NCBI GenBank assembly: GCA_047624165.1
Contig: JBLHPD010000045.1
Coordinates: 1-25,873, forward strand
Reading direction: 5' to 3'
Source: Clostridium_AD sp047624165
Lineage (GTDB): Bacteria > Bacillota > Clostridia > Clostridiales > Clostridiaceae
Length of the DNA stretch: 25,873 nt
This document shows, one piece after another, positions 16,439 to 22,389 of the stretch (the stretch's first letter is position 1; every line of letters starts with the position of its first letter). The notes below the pieces were generated by a model, which worked only from the letters and a program-made list of their open reading frames with translations, was not told the origin of the DNA and made no database searches. Both the position numbers and the translations under genes were made by a program.

Positions 16439-17119
16439 CTAAAGCATTCCCTTTTCTTTTAAACTAGTATAAGTTCCATTACCAATTATTATATGATCAA
16501 GTACTTCTATTCCGAGTAGTTTACCACATTCTTTAAGTCTTATAGTAACGCTTATATCTTCCTTACTAGGAGTTGGATCTCCTGAAGGATGATTGTGACA
16601 AATAACCACGGAAGCACTACATTTTTTAATAGCTTCGTAAAAAACTTCTCTTGGATGAACTATTGAAGTATTCAAATTACCAATTGAAATATCTTTTATA
16701 CCTATAATTACATTTTTTGTATTTAGCATGACGAGTTTTAGATATTCTTTTTTTAAATATCTCATTTCCTCCATAAGATACTGCGCAACATCTTTTGGCG
16801 TGGTAATTTTATAATCTTCTCCAGATTTAAAGCTTCTAAATCTTTTTGAGATTTCTATTAGTGCTAGAAGCTGTGTTGCTTTAGCATTCCCAACACCCTT
16901 TAAGTTCATAAATTCTTCTGCACTTGAGCTGTATAATCCATTTAGTCCGCCACACTCAGAAATAATTCTACCACAAAGACTTATAACATTTTCATTTTTT
17001 GATCCTATTCTAAGTATTATAGCTAGTAGTTCATTATTGGATAGCGTTTCAGCACCATACCTTAATAATTTCTCCCTCGGTCTTTCATTTTGAGGTAAAT
17101 CCATAATTTTATAAGCCAT
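16439..17119 (-). CDS. radC: RadC family JAMM/MPN+ protein
   Basis: This 226-residue protein has an N-terminal helix-hairpin-helix region (LKGVGNAKATQLLALIEI, about residues 73-90) and a C-terminal JAMM metalloprotease-like domain. The zinc motif is HNHPSGDPTPSKED, giving H175, H177, S185 and D188. Despite its name, a direct role in DNA repair is not established for RadC. The ATG at 17119 has AAGGAG about 13 bases upstream, slightly far; the internal ATG six codons later has no better site. It lies between maf and mreB, a common Firmicutes arrangement. Confidence 0.95.
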   Translation of the reverse strand: MAYKIMDLPQNERPREKLLRYGAETLSNNELLAIILRIGSKNENVISLCGRIISECGGLNGLYSSSAEEFMNLKGVGNAKATQLLALIEISKRFRSFKSGEDYKITTPKDVAQYLMEEMRYLKKEYLKLVMLNTKNVIIGIKDISIGNLNTSIVHPREVFYEAIKKCSASVVICHNHPSGDPTPSKEDISVTIRLKECGKLLGIEVLDHIIIGNGTYTSLKEKGML

Positions 17120-17137
17120 ACCTATAACCCAACTCCT

Positions 17138-17713
17138 TTATAGATTGACCCCCCTATCCCTTAGCATAAAATATAATTTATTTACCGGTAGCCCCACAAC
17201 ACTATAGTAACAACCCTTTATTTCTTCAACAAATAAAGATGCTGCTCCTTGTATTCCATAAGCTCCGGCTTTATCAAAAGGCTCTCCCGTTTCAATGTAA
17301 TTGTTTATTTGAATCCCAGAGAGTTTTGAAAATTTTACTTGTGTGCAAACATACTGCGTAGAAATTACCTTAGTTTCTGTGCTTATTACTGCAATTCCTG
17401 TATATACCTCATGTGTATTATCACTTAAATCGCTAAGCATTTGAAAAGCCTCGCAACTATCTTTAGGTTTGCCAAGAACATTGCCATTTAGGTACACAAT
17501 AGTATCACACCCTATTATAAGGGCCGGTTTATTCACTTTACTGCAAATATCCATAGCCTTTCCTTTTGCGAGGGCCATAACGTAGTCCCCACAATTTCCA
17601 GAAAATGATATGTCGCTCTCATTAAAATCACTTACCATTATCTCGAAATCATTAGTTATTTTTTTTAAAAGTTCCTCCCTACGCTGTGAGGCAGAAGCTA
17701 AAATAATATCCAC
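17138..17713 (-). CDS. maf: Maf family nucleoside triphosphate pyrophosphatase
   Basis: This 191-residue protein belongs to the Maf family, which hydrolyses non-canonical or dTTP/UTP-type nucleotides to monophosphates. It has the N-terminal substrate loop ILASASQRREELL, catalytic D70 in IIGCDTIV, and the C-terminal motif DKAGAYGIQGAASLFVEEIKG. The KAGAYGIQG sequence fits the dTTP/UTP (YhdE-like) subgroup. The GTG start at 17713 follows AGGAG. It lies between the DUF4321 gene and radC with short gaps, within the mre operon. Confidence 0.94.
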   Translation of the reverse strand: MDIILASASQRREELLKKITNDFEIMVSDFNESDISFSGNCGDYVMALAKGKAMDICSKVNKPALIIGCDTIVYLNGNVLGKPKDSCEAFQMLSDLSDNTHEVYTGIAVISTETKVISTQYVCTQVKFSKLSGIQINNYIETGEPFDKAGAYGIQGAASLFVEEIKGCYYSVVGLPVNKLYFMLRDRGVNL

Positions 17714-17723
17714 TACATCACTC

Positions 17724-17984
17724 CTAATATTTCCTATATAGTATTATTGCCAAAATAATGCCTATAATAGACATAATATTAATATTAAAATTTATACCAA
17801 AAGTTATTGTTAGTACTTTGAAATCTATAAGCATAGGGTTATTCATGCCTATAGCATATGTATTCTTAAAAAACTTGAGTGCATCTATGTTCTCTCCTAT
17901 TAATTCCCCAATAAAACTTCCAGAAATAGCTCCTATCAGTATAAAAAAAATAAAATATGGATTTCTTTTTTCTGCACTTTTCAA
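17724..17984 (-). CDS. DUF4321 small membrane protein
   Basis: This 86-residue protein has two hydrophobic segments, at about residues 10-27 (YFIFFILIGAISGSFIGELIG) and 62-82 (INIMSIIGIILAIILY). The central region reads NPMLIDFKVLTITFGINFNIN. It matches the DUF4321 family that clostridia encode immediately upstream of maf. Its function is unknown. The TTG start at 17984 is supported by GGGGGA six bases upstream. It is the first gene of the transcript running through maf, radC, mreBCD and PBP2, downstream of a plausible sigma-A promoter. Confidence 0.8.
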   Translation of the reverse strand: MKSAEKRNPYFIFFILIGAISGSFIGELIGENIDALKFFKNTYAIGMNNPMLIDFKVLTITFGINFNINIMSIIGIILAIILYRKY

Positions 17985-18016
17985 ATTATATCCCCCACTT
18001 TACTTATATCTTATAT

Positions 18017-18045
18017 ATTTTAACATTTAATAAATTCATAAACAA
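18017..18045 (-). promoter_or_regulatory. sigma-A promoter for DUF4321-maf-radC-mreBCD-PBP2
   Basis: Minus-strand TTGTTT, a 17-bp spacer and TAAAAT lie about 30 bases before the first gene of the mre operon. Apart from the hairpin at 18124-18163, nothing separates it from the SPOR gene upstream. Confidence 0.6.
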
Positions 18046-18079
18046 GTATATAAAATATTATTCAAGAAAAGTTTATAAT

Positions 18080-18101
18080 TGCATTTCATCAAGCTCTAAC
18101 G
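18080..18101. repeat. intergenic repeat, copy 1
   Basis: This 22-base segment begins TGCATTTCATCAAGCTC on the plus strand. It matches 19 of 22 bases of the reverse complement of 21314-21335, inside another intergenic hairpin. Both copies are beside strong terminator-like hairpins. Confidence 0.5.
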
Positions 18102-18123
18102 GTAGCTACTAGGAATTCTGCCT

Positions 18124-18163
18124 AAAAAATACAAATAGATTAAATAATCTATTTGTATTTTTT
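18124..18163 (-). terminator. perfect terminator hairpin after the SPOR gene
   Basis: Perfect 18-bp arms (18124-18141 and 18146-18163) enclose a 4-base loop. Both ends are poly-A/poly-T, so the hairpin can end transcription in either direction. On the minus strand it follows the SPOR-domain gene and protects the mre operon promoter from read-through. Confidence 0.85.
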
Positions 18164-18234
18164 AAACTTACTCTATTATACATCATAATTCATCACAAAT
18201 TACTACAATTAGGTTACAAAATAAAAGAAGATAT

Positions 18235-18954
18235 TTATGTTTTTAGTATTTTATTCATAAATTTATAGATGTATATATACCCTTCCTCTGTCTTTTCCTT
18301 TTTTAATTCCGCAGGCATTGCAGTTAAATACGATTTTATTTCATTCATGGCAATATAACTATCGCTTTTTTCTTCTGCTCCTTCGAGCAAAGCCAGCCAT
18401 TTTTTTAATTCAACGGTCTCATACGATTTAGTATCTTTTTCTGAAAGTTTATTTAATATTTGAATATCTGCTCTTATCATTTCATTGATTTGAGCACTGG
18501 TTGAATCCTTATCAATTAGTTGGAATTTAATTTTAACATAAGTTATTTTTTTTGCCACAAGTTGTTTCACAATACCATCTATATTCCCACTCGGATAAAT
18601 GCCAACCAAAACTCTATTTGAATTACCTTCTTCAACAATAAATGGTGTACCAAACTCCATTAAACTATTTTTTAAAGCTAACGCATTTTCCTTATTACTA
18701 AAAATTCCACATTGCAAGGCTACATAATCTTTAATATTAGTTTGGGAAATCTGTTTTGAAACATCTAGACTATCTTTTTGAGGATCTATTTGGGTAGTTT
18801 TATCCTCTGTTCCAGTATTCCCAATATTATCTTTAGGTAATAACTTAGAAAAAAGTGTCCCGAGGGAAATGGCTGTTATTAAAATCAAGATAAAAACGAA
18901 TATGAAATTATTACTTTTTCTAGGTGGTTTATAATTATATCTAGTATATCTCAC
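18235..18954 (-). CDS. SPOR-domain membrane protein
   Basis: This 239-residue protein has a short basic cytoplasmic N-terminus, one transmembrane helix at about residues 17-37 (NFIFVFILILITAISLGTLF), a polar linker, and a SPOR-type domain at about 75-148. That domain is marked by YVALQCGIFSNKENALALKNSL and NRVLVGIYPSG. SPOR domains bind denuded glycan strands at division sites. The remaining C-terminal 90 residues are helical and unrecognised. The GTG start at 18954 follows AGGGGA. It lies upstream of the cell-shape operon and downstream of an NlpC/P60 gene, but terminators on both sides make it a separate unit. I infer a cell-wall or division role. Confidence 0.8.
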   Translation of the reverse strand: MRYTRYNYKPPRKSNNFIFVFILILITAISLGTLFSKLLPKDNIGNTGTEDKTTQIDPQKDSLDVSKQISQTNIKDYVALQCGIFSNKENALALKNSLMEFGTPFIVEEGNSNRVLVGIYPSGNIDGIVKQLVAKKITYVKIKFQLIDKDSTSAQINEMIRADIQILNKLSEKDTKSYETVELKKWLALLEGAEEKSDSYIAMNEIKSYLTAMPAELKKEKTEEGYIYIYKFMNKILKT

Positions 18955-19055
18955 TTTAACATCCCCTAACTTAATAAATCATTAGTCATCTTTAACTTAT
19001 TTTTTTTAAGATGCCTTATATAAAATATTATTATTTGAAAAGTGATTTTAGAATA

Positions 19056-19092
19056 AAAAAAAATAAAAAAAATCCGACAATAAATGTCGGAT
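19056..19092 (-). terminator. intrinsic terminator after the NlpC/P60 gene
   Basis: Arms AAATCCGACA and TGTCGGATTT around a short loop are followed by a long T-rich run on the minus strand. It begins about five bases beyond the NlpC/P60 stop codon. Confidence 0.92.
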
Positions 19093-19097
19093 TTTAT

Positions 19098-19718
19098 CTA
19101 TTCGAGTATTCTTCTTGCACCAGCATATCTTGAATTGTAATAGCTTTTGCTTAAATTACTCACTGTAACTGTTTTGCTTCCTGAAGATGCGTGTATAAAA
19201 TTGTTACCCCCTATATAAATACCAACGTGTGATACCGGTCCATTTGTATTAAAAAAAACCAAATCACCCTCGGTTAGATCTTTTCTTGCGATCGAACTCC
19301 CCTTACCTATTTGAGAACCCGTATAATGTGGCAAATCTACTCCAAAAGCACTATAAACATACTTTGTAAAGCCTGAACAATCAAACGATTTAGGCCCCTC
19401 TGCACCCCATACATATGGTTTCCCAATAAAATCATGTGCATATGAAATCAAATCACTTCCATTGCCTTTTACTAATTCTTTTGAAGAAGTTTCACCTCTT
19501 GATAATCTTTTGGGGGCTTCTTCTTTCTTTCTTTCTAAACTTCTATCTGGAACTTTAATAACCTTATCCGTTTTAAACGTTGCGCAGCGGAGCAAAACCT
19601 GTGTTTGGCCTTTAATAGCTACATCCGCCTTCACCACTTGAGTTTTAATACTTGTGAAAATACCTATTGCTATTATAATAACTGCCATTTTCACTAAATT
19701 AGAATTTGAACTATTCAC
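19098..19718 (-). CDS. secreted NlpC/P60 peptidoglycan endopeptidase
   Basis: This 206-residue protein has an N-terminal signal or anchor segment (residues 8-32, VKMAVIIIAIGIFTSIKTQVVKA). A charged linker at about 55-85 is followed by a C-terminal NlpC/P60 domain. The catalytic set is visible: C114 in FDCSGFTKYVY, H164 in VSHVGIYIG, and H176 in NFIHASSG. Such enzymes cut D-Glu-containing stem peptide bonds in peptidoglycan. No SH3 or LysM repeats are evident, so it is a compact form. The GTG start at 19718 follows AGGAGG. Expression is probably controlled by the c-di-AMP riboswitch directly upstream, a common pairing in Firmicutes. Confidence 0.93.
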   Translation of the reverse strand: MNSSNSNLVKMAVIIIAIGIFTSIKTQVVKADVAIKGQTQVLLRCATFKTDKVIKVPDRSLERKKEEAPKRLSRGETSSKELVKGNGSDLISYAHDFIGKPYVWGAEGPKSFDCSGFTKYVYSAFGVDLPHYTGSQIGKGSSIARKDLTEGDLVFFNTNGPVSHVGIYIGGNNFIHASSGSKTVTVSNLSKSYYNSRYAGARRILE

Positions 19719-19734
19719 TTGATAACCTCCTAAA

Positions 19735-19856
19735 GCTTCCGAAGTTAGCTGACGGGCTCGGGATGAAGGCTCCCTACTAGTAAATAATTGCTATTTTCTA
19801 GATTAACCCCATATTCTTGGTTCCTCCGTACCTATATATAAATAGGATTCAGCTGG
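19735..19856 (-). ncRNA. c-di-AMP riboswitch (ydaO/yuaA class)
   Basis: The minus-strand leader contains the conserved ydaO-class blocks GGTACGGAGGAACCA, ATGGGGTTAATCT and CCCGAGCCCGTCAGCTAAC in order. The outer P1 stem is AGCTGA (about 19849-19854) pairing with TCAGCT (19747-19752). The class binds cyclic di-AMP and usually reduces expression of wall-remodelling and ion-transport genes when ligand is high. Here it lies between a sigma-A promoter and the ribosome binding site (AGGAGG at 19726-19731) of an NlpC/P60 gene. There is no strong terminator with a T run between aptamer and gene, so control could be at translation initiation or by a weak terminator. Confidence 0.9.
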
Positions 19857-19860
19857 ATAT

Positions 19861-19890
19861 ATTATAAATGATTTTAAAAATAAATGTCAA
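19861..19890 (-). promoter_or_regulatory. sigma-A promoter for the riboswitch-NlpC/P60 transcript
   Basis: Minus-strand TTGACA, an 18-bp spacer and TATAAT are both perfect consensus hexamers. They lie immediately upstream of the c-di-AMP riboswitch. Confidence 0.88.
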
Positions 19891-19975
19891 TATTTTTAAT
19901 TATATCTCATAATGCTTAAAAATGTTCCTGCAAAATATTCTTGTGTCTTACTACTATATGTATTTATTATTACTT

Positions 19976-20497
19976 TTAATTCATATTCAGTTCTTTTTTC
20001 AAAATTAATATTTCCTTATCCTCGCTATCTATCTCTAAAAAGTTCCTTGTTACCCTACTTATATCAAAGTTATTGTCTTTCCATAATTTCAACATAGCAT
20101 GATTATTAACCGACACATAAGTATAAAAATTACATATCCCATAATTTATATATAGATGTTTTATAAATTCATTAATAATTGTGGTAGATATATCAGCATC
20201 ATATAATTTGAATTCTATTAAATAACACATAATCCACACTTCATTTGGATTTTTAAATTCTATTCTACCTTTTAGAATACCTATAAGTTCACTACCACAT
20301 AACACTTTAAGAAAGTACTCTCCCTCACTCACATAACACTCTAAATATCTTTCGTAAAATTCCTCAATATCATAATTTAACCTCGCATCTATATTAACAA
20401 TTTTTTGATTATTAATCCAATTTTTAATTTTAAAGATATCTTCTTTTTCTACACTGGTGATGCTAACATCATCAAATATAATGTCTATATTAAACAT
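19976..20497 (-). CDS. GNAT-like N-acetyltransferase family protein
   Basis: This 173-residue protein looks like a GNAT-fold acetyltransferase. It opens with an N-terminal strand and helix (ITSVEKEDIFKIKNWIN). The middle has the strand region YFLKVLCGSELIGILKGRIE. The C-terminus carries the recurrent SVNNHAMLKLWKDNNFDISR segment, which resembles the N-x-x-A-x-x-L-x-x-x-x-G-F motif with Gly replaced by Asn. The acetyl-CoA-binding R/Q-x-x-G-x-G/A loop is not clear, so activity is uncertain. The ATG at 20497 follows AGAGGTGTAGGT. It stands alone between the NlpC/P60 promoter and a terminator region, and the substrate cannot be inferred. Confidence 0.65.
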   Translation of the reverse strand: MFNIDIIFDDVSITSVEKEDIFKIKNWINNQKIVNIDARLNYDIEEFYERYLECYVSEGEYFLKVLCGSELIGILKGRIEFKNPNEVWIMCYLIEFKLYDADISTTIINEFIKHLYINYGICNFYTYVSVNNHAMLKLWKDNNFDISRVTRNFLEIDSEDKEILILKKELNMN

Positions 20498-20610
20498 ACC
20501 TACACCTCTTATTTCTACCCCTCTTTTATAATTAAATTCTACGTTACTTTTAAATTTCCTTCTAATTTAAAAAATTATATTACTACAACTGTTTTATTGC
20601 TTAGGGTCAT

Positions 20611-20645
20611 GAAGATAAAGGACCCTATAAGTTTTTATAGGGTCC
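20611..20645 (-). terminator. hairpin terminator after the Met-rich gene
   Basis: Perfect 11-bp arms GGACCCTATAA and TTATAGGGTCC enclose a 4-base loop. The hairpin is followed on the minus strand by TTTATCTTC. It lies 56 bases past the Met-rich gene stop; the T run is short, so efficiency is uncertain. Confidence 0.7.
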
Positions 20646-20701
20646 TAAAATAATTGAGTTCTGTTTTTTTAGTGTGCTTTATGTTGAGTATAGACTATTT
20701 T

Positions 20702-21193
20702 CTATTCCTCCCTGTACATAAGTGTCAATCTAACAATTCTTCTAACCATTTCTCTCGCCTCTACATATGGTAACCCACACCTAGTCAAACGCCAAAATAT
20801 TGCAGGATTGTACTTTTCTATTCTTCTTACAATTGAGTCAGCATCATTATATTGGGGATTAGGTCTAATAGGCCTATTATATGCTTCTCTATCTTGATAA
20901 TTATCTAGTTGCCTTGATTCTTCATTCTCCTCATCCTCATATTCATTCATAGGTGTGTCTCCATACATCATGCCCATTGGATTAAATCCATTCATGAACA
21001 TGCCCCCATTAAATTGGTTCATTTCCATCCATGGGTTCATTCCCATATTGGGTTGCATACCCATACTTGGATTCATTCCCATACTTGGCATCATATTCAT
21101 TTGGCCATACCCATACATCATAGGTTCTAGTGGAATCATTTCATATTCTTCATTCATATCTATATCTTCATTGTCTCTGTCCTCTTTATTCAT
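20702..21193 (-). CDS. Met-rich hexapeptide-repeat protein, function unknown
   Basis: I do not recognise a named family for this 163-residue protein. An acidic N-terminus (residues 1-23) is followed by a Met/Gly/Asn/Pro-rich region. Residues 25-82 hold 19 of the 24 methionines. Four tandem hexads at 36-59 follow the pattern P-x-M-G-M-N/Q, the last degenerate as PWMEMN. A second acidic stretch (84-104) leads to a compact basic helical C-terminus (about 117-160, DADSIVRRIEKYNPAIFWRL and YVEAREMVRRIVRL) with one Cys. There is no signal peptide. The ATG at 21193 follows GGGAGGA. The composition recalls spore coat or other structural proteins, but that is a guess. The gene appears monocistronic. 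Confidence 0.8.
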   Translation of the reverse strand: MNKEDRDNEDIDMNEEYEMIPLEPMMYGYGQMNMMPSMGMNPSMGMQPNMGMNPWMEMNQFNGGMFMNGFNPMGMMYGDTPMNEYEDEENEESRQLDNYQDREAYNRPIRPNPQYNDADSIVRRIEKYNPAIFWRLTRCGLPYVEAREMVRRIVRLTLMYREE

Positions 21194-21278
21194 AATTGTC
21201 CTCCCTATTTAGAAATACTAATACATTAACAATTTATGCTAGAATCAGAGGTTTGATACTAATTTCAGCAAAAAAAAT

Positions 21279-21358
21279 AAGAAAGTGTATATTACTACAA
21301 CTGCATCTCACTTCGCTAAAGCTTGATCAAATGCATTTTACGTAATATACACTTTCTT
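21279..21358 (-). terminator. long stem-loop with nested repeat element
   Basis: Arms AAGAAAGTGTATATTAC (21279-21295) and its perfect complement (21342-21358) flank an inner palindromic segment (TGCAT at 21302-21306 with ATGCA at 21331-21335). On the minus strand the stem is followed by TTATTTTTTTT, so it can terminate the 40-codon gene upstream. The inner part includes copy 2 (21314-21335) of the intergenic repeat found at 18080-18101. Confidence 0.65.
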
Positions 21359-21370
21359 TGCTGTGCTAAA

Positions 21371-21406
21371 AGTTAGGAAATTATAAAATTTTATAATTTC
21401 CTAACT
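21371..21406 (-). terminator. perfect 36-bp palindrome after the small gene
   Basis: The sequence is a perfect palindrome with 18-bp arms (AGTTAGGAAATTATAAAA and its complement) and no spacer. It starts 11 bases past the stop of the 40-codon gene. On the minus strand it runs into TTTTAGCAC, so it may act as a terminator. It sits 12 bases from a second large stem-loop. Confidence 0.6.
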
Positions 21407-21416
21407 AATTTTAACT

Positions 21417-21539
21417 TTACTTCAATCCTCTTACAGGTTTTCTCATGTTGCTATCACCATTCATAGTTACAGGATTACTTTCTTTATTCCCAGATGATTT
21501 CTGTTGTTTTTCATTAGGATCATTCTTTTTATTTTTCAT
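21417..21539 (-). CDS. 40-residue hydrophilic protein, possibly spore-related
   Basis: A short open frame of 40 codons starts at ATG 21539 behind AAAGAGGTG and ends at TAA 21417. The protein begins MKNKKNDPNEKQQKSSGNKE and ends NMRKPVRGLK. It is highly charged, has no Cys and no membrane segment, and is basic overall. The good ribosome binding site, the position upstream of two terminator-like hairpins, and the coding-like composition support a real gene. Small polar Lys/Asn/Gln-rich proteins of this size are common among minor small acid-soluble spore proteins, but I do not recognise a family. It is divergent from the TetR gene. Confidence 0.6.
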   Translation of the reverse strand: MKNKKNDPNEKQQKSSGNKESNPVTMNGDSNMRKPVRGLK

Positions 21540-21700
21540 AAATAACACCTCTTTCAGATGTTAGTTTTTCCATATTCCTTTTAAAAATTCATCTCGCACG
21601 GATTTTAATCTATATTTTTATACTATTATATATTTCGAGGAAAAGACTTAACAAGTTTTTAGATTTATTTAACTATACATATTTCCTATAAATTATTTCA

Positions 21701-21729
21701 TTGTATATATGTCTTCAATTGATTATAAT
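21701..21729 (+). promoter_or_regulatory. sigma-A promoter for the TetR gene
   Basis: TTGTAT, a 17-bp spacer and TATAAT lie about 50 bases upstream of the TetR start codon on the plus strand. The surrounding 21540-21778 gap is otherwise very AT-rich and I see no gene in it. Confidence 0.65.
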
Positions 21730-21778
21730 TATATAAATATACCCTTAATCAGAACATTTTTTATAGGAGATTGATAAT

Positions 21779-22339
21779 ATGTCAGAATCATTAATAACAA
21801 AAAAAGCCCTTGCTGTTTCTATCAAGCAATTAATGGATACAGCCCCCTTAGCTAAAATATCAATACAACAAATTGTAAACGGCTGTGGACTTAGTCGAAA
21901 AACATTTTATTATCATTTTAAAGATAAATTTGACCTTGTAAATTGGATCTATTATACTGAGGTTTCAGAAAGTATATCCGATTGTAATCATTACGAAAAC
22001 TGGACTGACGGTACGTATAGAACTTTATCATACCTAATGAAAAATAAATCCTTTTATATTAATGCGCTTAATACTCCGGGTCAAAATGCATTTAGCGAAT
22101 ATTTTTTTGAATTTTGCTTCGAAATTATTATGAATGCTATCGATGATTTATCCATTGAAATGAACGTGTCAGACAAAGACAAAAAATTTATTGCTGATTT
22201 TTATAGCCACGCTTTTGTAGGGATAATCACTCAATGGGTTAAACTAGGCATGAAAGAATTACCCGAAATATTAGTTGATGGAATTAGAAATATACTTGAA
22301 GGTAGTATGCCTCATGCTTTGAATAGTTATGCAAAATAG
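21779..22339 (+). CDS. TetR/AcrR family transcriptional regulator
   Basis: This 186-residue protein has an N-terminal TetR-type helix-turn-helix at about residues 25-62. The sequence ISIQQIVNGCGLSRKTFYYHFKDKFDLVNWIY is diagnostic, especially the recognition-helix part SRKTFYYHFKDK. The C-terminal domain (about 65-180) is helical and resembles the DhaS/TetR_C_8 group. Its ligand is unknown. The ATG at 21779 follows AGGAG. It is the only plus-strand gene in the window and converges on the oleate hydratase gene, sharing a terminator hairpin with it. Regulation of the hydratase or of itself is plausible from proximity only. Confidence 0.9.
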   Translation: MSESLITKKALAVSIKQLMDTAPLAKISIQQIVNGCGLSRKTFYYHFKDKFDLVNWIYYTEVSESISDCNHYENWTDGTYRTLSYLMKNKSFYINALNTPGQNAFSEYFFEFCFEIIMNAIDDLSIEMNVSDKDKKFIADFYSHAFVGIITQWVKLGMKELPEILVDGIRNILEGSMPHALNSYAK

Positions 22340-22383
22340 GGACAGTTCATAAGTCTTACTATTGAAGGCTTATGAACTGTCCC
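22339..22383. terminator. bidirectional terminator between tetR-type gene and ohyA
   Basis: Perfect 15-bp arms GGGACAGTTCATAAG and CTTATGAACTGTCCC enclose a 15-base loop. The first base overlaps the TetR stop codon and the other end lies seven bases from the ohyA stop. T runs are modest on both sides (TTGAAATTACTTT, and TATTTTG on the minus strand). Confidence 0.75.
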
Positions 22384-22389
22384 TTGAAA

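Noticed and set aside
21020..21100. CRISPR-like repeats
   Set aside because: The 18-bp units are in-frame protein-coding hexads without spacers.
20955..21212. 85-codon plus-strand frame opposite the Met-rich gene
   Set aside because: Its Ile/Pro repeat is only the antisense of the Met-rich hexads, and the minus-strand gene has the proper ribosome binding site.
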